Positions 44,727-57,397 of a stretch of DNA of 64,000 nt are shown piece after piece. Positions within the stretch are counted from its first letter, which is position 1, and every line of letters starts with the position of its first letter. The notes below the pieces were generated by a model, which had not been told where the DNA came from, searched no databases, and worked only from the letters and a program-made list of their open reading frames with translations. This DNA is from Neofusicoccum parvum (Eukaryota > Ascomycota > Dothideomycetes > Botryosphaeriales > Botryosphaeriaceae). Position numbers and translations under genes: made by a program. The stretch is from the NCBI GenBank assembly GCA_020912385.1, contig CP087216.1, positions 1,054,001-1,118,000 on the forward strand. Direction: 5' to 3'.

Positions 44727-46084
44727 AAGCCTTACTAGAGTATTTGAGCAGAGCAACAACCGCAGGAGGTAGGCTTTTGCTGTGATGCTGTTGTGGTGGG
44801 CCAGAGGTATGAAGATGGGTGGCGAGTTTAGTGCCAGTGCATGGATCTTCTTCCTTCTCTTGCACCTAGCACTTACCCGGATCCGAGTCTGGGCAGGCAC
44901 TAGCAAGAACAGTTGCCCGATCCAAACCCCAAAGACTAGAGGCTAGAGACTATTTCCTGAATTGGAATACAGGGAGTCCTTTCGAATGCTGGATGGCATG
45001 TGTTCTTCCCAAATACTCTGATAGATACACAATTACATCTGTCACTTCCAACCGATTATTTTACCGAAATCGAGGTCTGTGTATTGGTGCTGCGAGTTTT
45101 GTACAATTCTCATTGGTTCTTGCACCGTTTAGGCTGGCAGAACACTCTTCTGCGTTCCATCCGCCCCGCAGCCTGATCAAGGAGAGGATGTGGTGGCATC
45201 AGTCGCTTGCACATGTGCTCACCTAAACAGCTACGGAATTCAAAGCAGGTTTCTCCATTTGCGGATGACTCCTGCTGATATGTACTTCTGTCGCCAGGCT
45301 TATGCTACTACCACAGGCCAAAACTCGCCTGTAGCTATTGGCCATCCGCTGATTCATGCAAGAAAAGAAAAAGCAACCCTCTTTTGGAATCCACCGCTTC
45401 GCTCAGATCATGCTTTTCAGAATTGATGCCGCCCAACAAAAGAAAAATGCAAATGCAAATGCTGGCTAATAACCTGAAAGCCGCCGTGAACCCCATCAAA
45501 TCGCCGAATACCAGATATTCACCCATGAAACCCTGACTTCATGAGCACCAAAGAAACACCGCGACTTGAGCGAGTGTGGGCGAAGTAAACCAAACCGGAA
45601 CATAAGCCGTTAGCCATGCTTCGTCAGATAGCTGTGAAGGTCGCACATGGCCATGGATGCCGAGCAAGGTCTTGCCTAATCGATCCCCATGCTGGAGTAT
45701 CGTGATAGGCATTGCACGTCAATCGTTGGCTTCCAAAGTCCCTTTGTCAAAGACGCTGAGAAATCGAAAGGCCGAGAGTGAGAAGACGTGAGATCCGGGG
45801 ACACCTAAGAATTGAAAGGAAAGTCGGCGAGAAGAGAAAGAGGCCATAGAGGCCTGCGAAGAAAACGCCTGAAGCCTCGGGATAAATCCAGTAAAAGGAC
45901 GGGGACGCTGGCGCATGCATGCGAGATCGTTGAAGTCATAGAAGACCCATGTCAGAAGGCTGGAATTGCAACCAGGAAGAAGTCCGGATATCGTCGAGAC
46001 ACCAGCCGTAGACATGAGACGCCCGCAACGGACGAAACCTTGTCAGATTATCGATCTATGGGGAGCTTTCCGACGCGAGAACCG
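44727..46084. other. Convergent intergenic region
   Basis: About 1.36 kb between two stops. Plus-strand frames after 45812 run antisense into the next gene. No recognisable gene or element in the remainder. Confidence 0.5.
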
Positions 46085-47885
46085 TCAGTAGTTGGGGGTG
46101 GCCGGTGCTGTGACCGTGTGTTGGTCATCGTCATAAGTCTCATCACTGGCTTGGCTCGCGTGGCTGGCCTCATTGACCGCATGGTCCTCTTCAATAACCT
46201 CCTGATTGGTATCGTACTTTGTTTCCCGGTTGGTGTTTTGATTGATCCCTTCGTTGACTGCCTGGCTGATCTGAGCCCTCGCGTCCGTTTCCTCCCCCTG
46301 AAAGGGAGTCGTGTTCAGCCAAGAGTTGTTGTTCACGAAAGGGCCACTGAGGGTGCCCGTAAAGTCCGACTGAGGCTGAAATGCCTGGAAGGGTTGAGCT
46401 GGATACGGGAAGCTATTCTCGAAGTAAGAGGTCGTCGGCTGGTAGCTGAAGCCGAAAGGATCGTAAAAGGATTGGAAAGGGTTGATGGTTTGGAGGTCAA
46501 AGGTCTGCAGAAAGTCGTGCTGCTGCGACTGCAACGGTTGGCCTAGATGATGCTGAAGCTGAAGAGGATGCTGCTGGGGCTGAACTAGTGGCTTCTGGTT
46601 CTTTTGTTCGTGTCGCGCCGCCGGAGGCTGAGACTGTTGAGAAGAGGGATTGAACTCTGCGGTCAACATGCTCATGTTGGTAGGACGGCCGAAGAGCTCG
46701 CTGTCGTCTTGCTTGTGGACACCAAACGCACGCTTGCGCTTGCGACTCTCGTCCAAAGCCATCTCCTGATCCATCTCGTCCTCCAAGATCATGTCATGGG
46801 CGGTGGGCTTCTTTGGAGACCTGCGGCGGCCACGAGCTTGACCACGGGGCGGAAGACGAGGGTTTCGAGAGGAGCTACGGAGTTTGTTGTTTGGATCCAA
46901 AGCCGCCAGGGGAATGCGATCTTGGAAGTCCCTGCTCGGAGAAACGTCCAGCTTCACGGGTGAGCTGTCCGTCACTGAGCCAGAGATCGGCCTCTCCTTG
47001 CGCAGGGTGCCGCAGGGAGTCCAGATAAGTTCTGTCGCGGCAACGTCGAGGCTGTTTGATTCAAGCTGTTCAACGACTGAGACGTCCTTCTTCTGGTTCC
47101 GCTTGCGCTTCATCTCCGGGGTGGCCGAGTCGAAAATGTCCATGCCAGGCCAATAGATCCCCTTGAGCTTAGAAGCCTCGCTGACAGCAGTCGGGTCATT
47201 GACTTCGCCGCCTTCATTATCCACATTAAGACTTGGAGCTGTGGACGCGGTCATGGGGGGTGTGATTGCGCGAGAGCCGGGCTCGGACTTCTCGGTAAAG
47301 ACGTCTGAATCTTCCACCAGGCCGGGATTGCTGAATGAGCCGGTGGTGTTGCTGTACGGGCTAGGCCACACGTTCTGCTTAGCCGCGAACGAGGGAGGAG
47401 GATAGGGCTGGTCTGGGAAGTGCGGCGACGGGGACGGGCTGGGTTCGTCCTTGACAAACTGTTCTGCAAGTCGCGGATCGAGCGTGCTGGCGTTGACAGC
47501 TTTGCGACGGAGCGAGTCCTGGGGCGGATTCGGAGCCTGTCGTGCCCGGGCGTCTTTCACTTGATCAGCGTAGGCTGCACCGCGGACAATAGGATGCACA
47601 ATAGGGCAACTCACTCGCAGCTCTGGTCCTCGTCCGCCGCCTGTCTTTCAGGCTCATCCGGTCCGACATGAGATGTTCAATGCCCCACTCAGTGTACCAG
47701 GTGTTGTAGCTGTCCAGCTGCTGCCGGGCATCTTCTTCGCTGGCAGAGCGGATCTGCAGCTTGTAGTAGTGTGAGAGGTGGCCCTTGCTGGCGATGTGGG
47801 TGAGCAGGTGAGAAACGTCGGAAAACCTGGGTCTCCTGGGGCAAATGCTGCAGTGTAGAGGAATGTTGGACGTGAACGACGCCAT
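46085..47885 (-). CDS. C2H2-like zinc-finger protein with Gln-rich C-terminus
   Basis: Two exons: 47885-47615 and 47559-46085; a 55-bp intron; 581 residues. The start MASFTSNIPLHCSICPRRPR contains Cys12 and Cys15; SHLLTHIASKGHLSHYYKL supplies His26, His30, His36 and His39, so a C2H2-type finger is likely though its spacing is long. The following helix RQQLDSYNTWYTEWGIEHLM looks conserved. The central part has basic nuclear signals (PEMKRKRNQKK, ARGRRRSPKK, SRKRKRAF), and the C-terminal 200 residues are rich in Gln, Phe and Asn. A nuclear DNA- or RNA-associated protein is the best reading. The ATG at 47885 is the first in frame. Confidence 0.78.
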
Positions 47886-48527
47886 GGTGGGCAGCGCTGC
47901 ACGCAGGAAGCAACGGAGCAAGTGGGCTGGATGTAGGGACAGAACAATCAACCCGGCTGGCCACCGGCTAGCAGAGAAAGGAACGGTTGCTGGTGGTGTA
48001 GAGAGGAAGAAAGAGAGGACGAGAGGCCTAAGATCTTGCGAGGAAGAAGCCGTCGGCCATTGAGCGGGTGCGAGCGGGGTGAGGTTGCGGTTTTGCCAGG
48101 AGCGCTCGAGCGAGCTGGCTTTATGGGCGGCGGCGGCTGCTGCTGCTGCGTCGGCGTCACGTCAGTAGCGATGCCCTAGTCCCTCCTCTCCAATCGCTGG
48201 GCGCCGCCAGCCCTCACACCTACGCGGACGGAGACACCGGAGCTAGCCAAATCAATTGCATTGCTACAGAAGGAAGGAGCCCGCTTGCGCGGTGCCCGTG
48301 CGCCTGACGCGCGTGAGTGTTGCTGGAGGTTGTTGACCTTGCCCTTGTGGATGAGTGTGAGGGCGAGCATTATGAAGTCTTCAGCACTTGCTTTGCGCTT
48401 GCCTTGTATCCCATGTCTCACGAGAAGGAAACATGGGTTATTAGACTGCAAGCGCGGGGCCACTGCTCGCGGCGGCTATGGGCCTTTGCACAGCGCCTGT
48501 CACAGAGGACCGTCTACGTCCACCACA
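47886..48527. other. Intergenic region
   Basis: 642 bp between the BET2 stop and the start of the C2H2-like gene. Holds a short CTG/CGG-rich patch at 48125-48155 followed by GTCACGTCAG. No gene. Confidence 0.5.
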
Positions 48528-49757
48528 CTATCCCTTGAGGACACGCTCGGTCACACTCCTGGGCATGCAGCTGCAGGGGCGGAGTCAGTTGCCTGGACAC
48601 CTCAATGTTCTTGCTGGAAAACCTACTAGACCGGGTCTACCTCCTGCAAGCCAGGGTACTCGACCAGGCTAAGCCCCGCGAGCCCGAAGACGGTGTGGAA
48701 AACGTCCACCATGTCGCCGGGCCTGTCCGCGAAGCCACCGAGCTCGGGGTCCTGCACCCATTAGCATACACCAAGGCGGCATCGTAGCAGCTTCCATACC
48801 TGGCACCTAAGAATGAACGCGGCTAGCTTACTGCCGTCGATCCAGTGCAGTCTGTCAATCATTGCCATGGCACTCATAACCCACCAGCTGTAGCACACAT
48901 CCTCCATTTTCTCCGGCCTACCGTTTAAGCCGCCGTTCGGCAGCTGTCTTTCGCTCAACCATCCGCCAAGCTTGTCTCGGTCCACAAGGTCCAGTCTACC
49001 GGCTATGGTCAGCGCACCGATGCAGGTAAAGACCTGGCCAGAGTGCGACTCTGCACCCGGAGACGTGCCATAACCACCGTCGAAATTCGCACATGCCTGT
49101 ATGTGTTCGACTGCCTTGTCGACGTTGACGAGATGCATCAAGTGGAGAAGAGAGAGAGCGTTGAAGGCGCCGTAGAGGAAACGGGTGTCGGTCTCGCCCC
49201 AGCGATCGCCGGCGAAGGTTCCTGTGTCGCGTTGAAGCCCGGCAATGACTGTAGAGCAGTCAGCAAGGCGCGGGGTGGTCACGAAGCTGGGGGACTCTTA
49301 CAGCGACCGATCTTCTCCCGGCCTCCAGGAACGCGCTGCTCGAGCTCACCGAAGCCGTCTAACGTGGCAAGAATCTGCACGGCGCTGACTGTGTACAGCA
49401 TGTGAGCATCGTGTCCAGGCGCCGCGCCAAAGCCTCCGTCATCGTGTAGGCATGAGATGACGAAGTCGAGTACGTCTTTGCGGGGCAGCGCGTCTGGGTG
49501 GCCGAGAAGGTGTAATGCGGTGAGGCCCCAGTACAGCCCGTTCAGTCGCAGGTGTTCTGTTAGCCAATACTCAAGCTCATCTTTGCGCTGGGAGAAGAGC
49601 GTCAGTTACAGCTGTCTGCTGCGCAAATATGCCCGTAGACACGCACTGTGTCGAGGCTTTGGATATATTTGACATGCTTGTCAATGTAGAGCTGCAGCTC
49701 CTCCGGGAGCGGTCCGCCCTTCGCGCCACCTCTCCCAGGCCCGGGGACCAAGGACAT
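48528..49757 (-). CDS. BET2: Rab geranylgeranyltransferase beta subunit
   Basis: Five exons: 49757-49647, 49587-49302, 49248-48800, 48751-48627, 48570-48528; introns of 59, 53, 48 and 56 bp; 337 residues. With Bet4 and the Rab escort protein it attaches geranylgeranyl to C-terminal cysteines of Rab GTPases, required for membrane traffic. The alpha-alpha barrel repeats are clear ([78 protein letters not shown]). The Zn2+ ligands are the Asp and Cys in EDVCYSWW and the His in DVFHT. A last small exon is needed to give the conserved DPVYCMP ending. Length agrees with the family (about 330). Confidence 0.96.
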
Positions 49758-50824
49758 GATGCTATATCACAGGTGGAGGTGTGACCGGATAGTTTGCTGC
49801 CTGGGAAGGGGTTGCGTGGTGATAAGAGAGGGTGAGAAAGAGACGAAGCGCTGCGGAGTTTTGGGATGAAGTGGGTCCTGCTGCCTGTACGGCGCGCTAA
49901 GTAGACCAACTTGACAGCCACCATCACCGCCGCATTTGCGGGGTCTCCTTTGCCATGTTTTCCGGTAAGCGGCCAGGCTTCACATACATAAAGGAGGAGT
50001 CGAGTATTTGTCTGCGCTAGCGCACCATCATGACAGCTACCCTCCGCGTCTGGCTGTGTCCTTCAACAACAGGTGTAGGCAATCACTCTCCACATCGTCT
50101 GTTAACCCGCCTGAAAGTGACGTCATCCAGCAACGGCTGGTCTCACATGAATGTAGAAATTATTTCCCGATGAACGCATTCAAGCTGTCTAGTGACCACT
50201 ACTATCCAGGCCCGACGAATCGTAGCTGTGTCCAATGGACTCTCGTACAAGATCCGCTGTGAAAGAAGAGGAAAGGGGGAATATGTCCTGCTGCCAAGGG
50301 CTGCCTCAAAGCCCACCTGATGCCGTTATGGACATGAGGAAATTAACCGCCGAAACTGCCTCGCTTGAAAAAGAACTTCAACCCGCCAGAAGATAATCAA
50401 AGAGTTCGCGTCGTGCCTTCTCCGGCAACGACAGCCGCCGGATAATATGCTAGAAGCAGAGCAAAGGGAGCACGATGGAGGGAAAGAGAAAATGAGAAGC
50501 CGCTGAAGTTGACAAAGGGGAATCGCAGAAGACTGAAATGACTCTCCGCCGAGGAGCCGAAATGCTGGCTCTAGAAATCGAAAGCAGACAAACCAGAAGC
50601 TTTTTATACTACATTGCTCGAAGTTAAAGAACGCCAAGTGCTCCCAAGACCTGACCCTTACTTTACTTCGAAACTTTCGTGGGAAAACCCGCCCACTTGA
50701 TCCTCTGTAACTCCGGTGCTACCAACATGGCATGAGCGGTCGTCAACTGTTGCTTCCGACAACAAAAGAAAATTCGTCGCTGGTGTGCGTGTGGATTGGC
50801 GTAAAGAGAACGTCACGGCGCCGT
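49758..50824. other. Intergenic region
   Basis: About 1.07 kb between the stop of the DH-BAR gene and the start of BET2, both on the minus strand. Short frames only; nothing recognised. Confidence 0.5.
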
Positions 50825-53800
50825 TCAGTCAGAGAAGATCCGGGCGAAGTGCTTCTCCCAGATCCAGCCTATGGTGCCGGATGAGTCATCTTGGTTCCTG
50901 GCAAGCCACAGCTCACCCCGCATGCCAAGGACATCGAAGACCTAAGTAGTATATCAGTTTTTGCCGCGATCTAAATCTGTATAGAGCATCTCACCTCTCC
51001 TGGAACGTAGACCAGATACGGAAATCCGGCTTCACGACGATCGTGCGCGATGTTGAACTCGAACAAGCTAGCGGCTAAGAACAAGACCTTGTCCTCGCTC
51101 ACCTCCTGGTCAAGAGCCTCGTCTCTGGTGTCTGTAGGGGAGTCCGACATCGGCATAGCTGACGAGAAGATCGAGGAAGAGCGCGTGTGCTGAGTCTGAG
51201 AGGAGAACGCCGATTGTCCAGACGAGCGACCTTGATCAGGCGTATCCAAGCTGATGCGAGTCTGAGAAGAAGACGGATCGGGGGTACGTCCGGCAGAAGT
51301 GGCTGGGCGAGGGGGGAAGTAGCTAGTGCCAGGCGCCTGAGCGGAGAGGGAATGGGGCGTCGAAGGTCCACGGCTTGACATGGTTGAACCAGCGCGCACC
51401 CTACCTGGGACGGTTGGAGAAGGCATCGTCGGCGACATTTGCGGAGGATCCATGATGAGGGGAGTGTTACCGAGCTCTACTGTGGAGTAGTTGCCGCTCT
51501 GCCGTTGAGAACCCGGGGTCGGGGACGTGATGATGATGGATTGGTCGCTATTGATCGACTGCGTACGCTTCGAGCTTGCAAAAGTCGACGGGCGCTTGAG
51601 CGAGTAGTCATCGGTCATGAAGGTCGTAGCTGGAGAGAAGGCAGCCGCCTCCTTGACACCACGTATGACACTCTCAATCCGCTCGAGCTCATCGCGGGCC
51701 CTAACGTAGTCTGCCTCAAATGCGTTGCTGATAGCCGGCGGCTCCAGAAGCTTGGGATCAACTTGTTCTCCTTGACCCAAAGCCTTCTCCAGGTTGAGGC
51801 TCAGCACCTGGTACCATTTCTTCTGAGAGTCGATGAGGTTCCGTTGGCAAGCCTCGATTAATGTCTTGGTTCTGGCGTAGAGCTTTGGCAGGTCGTCTTT
51901 CAAAGCCCCGTTGATGGCCGTAAACTCGTCACCAATCTCCTTCAACTTGGTATCGATTTTACCACCGCTCTCCTTGAGAAGCTTGTACTTGGCGTAATCT
52001 GGCAGGCGCTTCTTACGCTTCTGCATGAGCTTCTGGGGCTTTCCGTGGAGCTCCCAAAGGATTGAAATCGGCTTAATGACGGTCTTGCGGACCTCGTCTT
52101 TCTGGAATATTTATAAACATCTCGCAACAATTTTTGGGGTTTAAAAACTTACGTGAGTACCAAGCGCGTAGGCGGTGATTTCCCTGATGATGACCATATA
52201 CTGGCGCCACTTGCTCTCGATCTCGGGGTGTTCAGGAAGGCTGACGTCCAGCCAGCTTTCTAGTTCAGTCGCCAACGCGTTGTTTTGGTGTACCATCCTG
52301 TCGACGTCCTCAAGATACTTCTCGACGTCCCTCATGACGATCTGCAACTGGAAGAAGTGACCGCCGAACTTTTGGGAGATGGCGTCATATTCGGGGTCAT
52401 CAACAGTCTCAGAAAGGCCGACCTGCTGCTTCACCTTCTCTGCGCGGCGTCCAAAGGCCTTCTGCACGGCAGCTCCAATGCCGGCATCCGATTTCTCCCG
52501 CTTCCTTGTGACGATCTTCTCCACAATCTCCTTTCGACCCTTCGTCTCGTTGATCCTACCGCTGAGAGCCTTCATACCTTCCATCGCGATCTTCAGACTC
52601 GTATAGTCCGGATGATTCTCAGGTGTGGACTTGAGTATCACATCGAGCATGAGGGTGTACTTGAGGAAACGTTGTGTCGGCTTGATGATCAACGAGTCCA
52701 GATCCCAGGCAGTAGTGATGTCGCCCGCGTAGTTGTGGCATTCGTTGAGCCAAATCTGGACCTGCTTATTCTTCTGCATCTCTTGAAGGCGATTGTTTGC
52801 AGAAGAGTGATTTTGCACGTATGCACAGTACACGCGCTCCATCTCGTTCAGGTTGTCAAGGAAGGCCGAGCCAATGGTCGTCTTCCTGTCCAGGCGGTCG
52901 TCGAGGGGTCCTGGGGTTTCACTTGGATCGGCGGTGGTCGAAATACTGTTGCGCTTGCTCCAGCGTCCAGCTTGGTTCAACTTGAAAATTGGCTCTGCGG
53001 CGGGTCTGAGAGCGTCGAGGAAGTTCAGAGAGAACGCGACAATTTCCGCTGTGTTGCCAAAGAGGACTTTACGATCATCGTCGCTAACCTCGTGGATTGC
53101 ATATGAAGTGCCCTTGTAAATGTCCTCGACAACCTTCATGTCCTGGAAGTAGTGGAGTTCCGTCTCGAGCAATTCCCTGATCTGATGTCTCCGTAAGGTG
53201 AGCCTCTGCGACTCCTTTGGATCTTGCTGTTGAGCTGAGTTGTCATTCGCCGTCTCTACAGACTTGTGGCTGGCAGCACTTGATATCGGCTGCTGCGAAG
53301 CAACATCCGTGTCTTCTGCCATAGAGCTTGACCTCGTAGCTCCGGCCTCCGTATTCCCAGGCAAGGCCATGTCTTGAGTAGGCTTTCTGAATGAAGCAGG
53401 CGACGGCGGAACAGATGGTGCGCCTGCAGTGGCATCCGCTTGACTGTACGAAGTAGCAGGCAGGGTCTCAAGTGCGGATCCAGAGATGTCGGGTGTCGAC
53501 TGGCTTTGGATATTCAGACCTAGTCCCTCTGCCACGCTATGAACCTCAGGCAAGTTAGGTTGGAATGGGCTCGTGAGCCTCGAAACGGTGTCGAGAGGCG
53601 TGGTCGGACCTAACTGCGAAGGCGGGGTGTTCTCATCAACCTGGCGTGGCGAGTATCTCCAGTCTTTAGGGGGCGGCGCAGGTCGGTCCTCTAATTGGGA
53701 ATCCTTGATGCTTGCGGGCCGAGATGGCTGACCGTAAAGCTCTGTCGACCCATATATGATCGCCGTTCCATGCAGATCGCCCTCTGGAGCTAGCTGCCTC

Positions 53801-56484
53801 TCGTAATCGTTGAGGAAATCGTCCTTCACGTACGGCTGCGACTGTTGCTTCGGAGTGTCATCTGGCGAGACCGATGCGATGCCTGCACTATCTTTGACAA
53901 GGCTAGCGAGGAATTGCTCGGTCTTTTCCCTGGATGTCCACTCGTCGTAGTGCAAGTATGGGGATACAGCTTTGATCTGCTGTTGAAACCCGTGCGCTAT
54001 CTCGGGCGTTACGGGGTTTGAGCTCCGATAGTAGTCTAGGATCTTTATAATGGTACTAGTGTCGTTTGGTTGCTCACGACTGTATCGTGCATTTGGCAGA
54101 TAGTGGATTTGCGGGGTCCAGTCTTCTGCACGAGGATCATGGTGCTGGTTTGGAGCCATGCTGATGGAGTCGTCTGGAGCGACAGACGAGTATGAGTAGG
54201 GGTATGATTCACGCTTCTCGCTCCTCTCGTCGACGAACTGAATCCCTCTTGTGGATGACTCGTAGGAGGCCGCGCTCCACCGGCTGCTCGGACCCTGTGA
54301 GCCCTGGCTTTGACCAGACCACAATTGCTGCTGCGATTGTTCTAATGAGGGTGTTGCCCGGAGCATGATGTTGATTGAGCCAGATTCATCCTTCTCGCTC
54401 TCCGCAATGTCCGTTTGTGATGCACTGGAGCAGACACTCTCGCGCATTTGCAGGACTTGGTCAAGAATGTTCCGGTCAATAGAGGCGGCTCTGTCCATAG
54501 AGTAGTGGCCGTCCTGGGTGTCGACCGCCGATCGCTCGTTCAGCTTGGAGTCGCGTTGCGATTCTGGCTTCGGTGTAGCATCGGGGCCGGGTTGTGTTGC
54601 GAATGAAGGTGCAAGCGCCCCTAATACGGGTGATTCCTCATTCTCGGTAGTGGTCGCAGTATCTTTGGGTTCCTGTTCAGTAGAACGGGAAAGGTCCTTG
54701 ACGGCTAAGGATAATCTCTGGCTGTGTCTTTGGATTCGTTGCTCCACGTCTTGAGCGACGATGCCGTCGATGCTATCTCGTGGCTCGGTGCCTTGCTTTT
54801 CGTGTGCATTCGACGTAGGGCTCACTGCTCGCGATGCAGGCTTGGTCCTCGCGCGCGAAGCATTACGATGCGCGGAGATTCCTTGAGCTCGCATAGATTT
54901 CTCAATTAGTGCCCTCCTGTCAGCAATGCTTGGGCCTGCAAGGCCGAGATCGCGTCGGGGCTTGGGTTTCTGGGGAGGTCCTCTCGCAGCGATCTTGTCC
55001 GCGATACTCGAACTTGGCGACGGTGCGTTTTTCAAGCGCTCGGCCATTTTGGCTCTCGAAGCAGCGGTGGAGGCCGCTGACACGGGTTGCCGTGGGCGAG
55101 AGCTCCGAAGCACAGGTGAGGTGGTGGGCGGTGGAACGTTGACCTGCACCGATACCTTTGGGCTTTCCCCTGACCGCTTGCTAGGGGTCGTCGCGTATCT
55201 GCGGGTCGATGTTGGTGTAACCGGCCGCGCGCGCGGCGTGCTGTCCTTGGCTTGCTTCTTCTTCTTGTTTGTGCTCTTGTCGACCGAGGCCGCTTTGGTG
55301 TGATATCTGCGATCGCTAAGCGCCGAGCTTGCTCGTGAGGATTGTATGGAGGAGGCGGCGGATTCGGATGTAGTGGAGGGGCGTCGCGCTGACGGAAGGG
55401 GTATCTTGGAATGCGCTCCTCGAGTGGAAGCTTGAATCTGGGAAAAGTATTCGTCAATGCTGTTCGCGTGGAATTGCGCCTCGCTCGTGGGTGAGAGCGG
55501 CAGGCCGGCAAGGTCGCTCCTCGATCTCCTGTGTCCCAGAGATGACGCGGAGCGACCACGTCCCGGGGTTGCGAGCATAGGGACTGCGGAAGTCGTATGG
55601 CTCCGTCCGTGCGAGAACAGGCCGGTGGGTCGTTGCACGTTGCCATCAAGCGAGCCGCTGCGATGACGTGCAGTCTCCGTCTCCGGAATCCCGTAGCCTA
55701 GTGACTCTGGGCCGAGCGCACTACCCGGCAGCTCACCGAACAACAGCGGGCGGCCCGAACCACCTTGACTCGAATTTAAAGAGCTTACTGATGTTTTGGC
55801 ATGGCGGCGACCATGCTCGGGCGTCTGCGACGGATTGCCGCCGCGCCTCAGGACATTGCGGGAACCTGCCGCGCCGTTGAGACCGTTGCTTCCCCTCAGC
55901 TGCTCGTTGTGTTGTTGTTGTCCGGCGTCAGCCTCACGCACCGGCTCGATGCTCGCGGTGCTCGAGGCTGGCGAGCTGGCGTAACGGGATGTGGATCTGG
56001 TCGAAGGGGCGGGCTTGCGAAGCTTCGTGGCGCTGGGGCTGTCGGTCGGGCCGGCGGTCTGGTTGAACTTGCTGACGATGTTCTTGACGGGCGGGCGGTA
56101 GACATTGGAGGAGACTGCGGCAGCCGGCTTTGACCCATTGGACACGGGCAGCGAAGACGCCGGGCTCGATACAGATCGCAGGTTCTGGCGGGCTGACTTC
56201 AGGGCCGGCGGGGGCGACTTGGCGCCGGGCACGCGGTGGGGAGCATCCGGACGGTTGGAGACCGTCGCCATCGCGCCGTTGACGACGATGTTCGGTTGGG
56301 GCGGGGAGGAAGGAGGGAAGAAGGGACCCTGACGATAGAAGTTGTCTGGCTCGTCGCCATCGGGCGCGTCGAACGGGCCCTCAGCCGGTAGGGATCCGTT
56401 CGCGTGGTAGCCGGCGTGGCGGTGCTGCTCATAAAAGCCCGAATGAGCGTTGGTGCTCCACGAGTCGATTTCCTCTGGCTGCAT
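50825..56484 (-). CDS. DH-BAR-SH3 Rho guanine nucleotide exchange factor
   Basis: Three exons: 56484-52153, 52101-50995, 50941-50825; introns of 51 and 53 bp; 1851 residues. The first 1090 or so residues are Ser/Pro/Arg-rich and likely disordered. The Dbl-homology domain begins near residue 1098 (RHQIRELLETELHYFQDMK) and includes LDSLIIKPTQRFLKYTLMLD, the helix that contacts Rho GTPases. A BAR-like helical domain follows (FGGHFFQLQIVMRDVEKYLE, WRQYMVIIREITAYALGTH, then KYKLLKESGGKIDTKLKEIG). The last 75 residues read like an SH3 domain (FLAASLFEFN, LWLARNQDD, GTIGWIWEKHF). This order, DH-BAR-SH3, is that of DNMBP/Tuba and fission yeast Gef1-type GEFs acting on Cdc42 at the cortex. Head-to-head with TERT. 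Confidence 0.93.
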
Positions 56485-57397
56485 CTCTCATAGTCTCCTG
56501 GGCCGAGCCACGCCAGACGCCGGGGGCTCCAGGGTGGTGGCTAGGGAGGGACGGCAGGGCGCGCAGCAATGGCCGGAGCGAGGTGGGTGAGTCGTCGGAG
56601 CGCGGCTGGCGATCGCCAATGAAGAGAGCGAAACAGCGTGGTGTGGTGAAGCGAGCGGCGGTCCTGGGAGTCGTGTCGTCGCGCGAGCAAATGATACTGG
56701 AGCTTGGGGTACCGCCGCACGACGGGCCCGGCGCGCAGCGAATCAGCAGCGCGGCAGGAGGATGAGTTGTTTCACGACCAGGGCGGGCGGAGCGTTGGCG
56801 CAGCAAGCGTTCGCGGGCGATATTTCGGGGTGTTTCCAGGCGGGCAGGAGGGCGGCGGGGCGCGCTTGCGGCTGCGGACGAGGGCGGGCTCAGCAGACAG
56901 TGCGGCGCGGACGTGGTCGTCGTCGTGGTCGCACCGTGAAGAGGGTGAGGTCAAGGCCGGGCCCCAGACGGGCAAGGCGGCGGGCGACGCAGCGCGCTGG
57001 CCGGCGGGAGATGCACACGGGAGGCCAATCAGCACGCGGCGGCGGCGCTGGTAAGATTGCCAAACGCCCAGAGCATGCAAGGCCCACGTCAACGCTGCAC
57101 CCTTCGTGCTTCGTGCCTCGTCAACGGCGCAGAAAGGGTCCAACAGCAATGTGCGAACCGGGCCGCCGTGCTGCTGTGGGCGGCGCAGCGCCCGCCGTGC
57201 CTCGCCGCGGGCAGTCCTCTCCGCCGTCGCAGCGCTGCCTGAACGCCTCCTTGCCCGCAGCCCCGACGCCTGCTGCGAACAAGGGCCTTCCCGCGCTCCC
57301 TCCGCCTGTCAAGCAAACGCCCTGGCCCTTCCCGCGCTAGTGCCGCAGCAGCGCAGCATCGCGCGCTTCTTTGTCCCGACCAAAACAACACGCCGCG
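56485..57397. other. Divergent promoter region, DH-BAR GEF / TERT
   Basis: 913 bp, GC-rich, with a CCAATC box at 57025-57030 about 370 bp before the TERT ATG. No telomere-type repeats and no gene. Confidence 0.5.

Noticed and set aside
45812..46546. A 244-codon plus-strand frame
   Set aside because: Mostly antisense to the Gln-rich end of the C2H2-like gene.
56485..57397. Telomeric TTAGGG-type repeats near TERT
   Set aside because: None seen here or elsewhere; the surrounding genes are internal housekeeping genes, so the locus is not subtelomeric.
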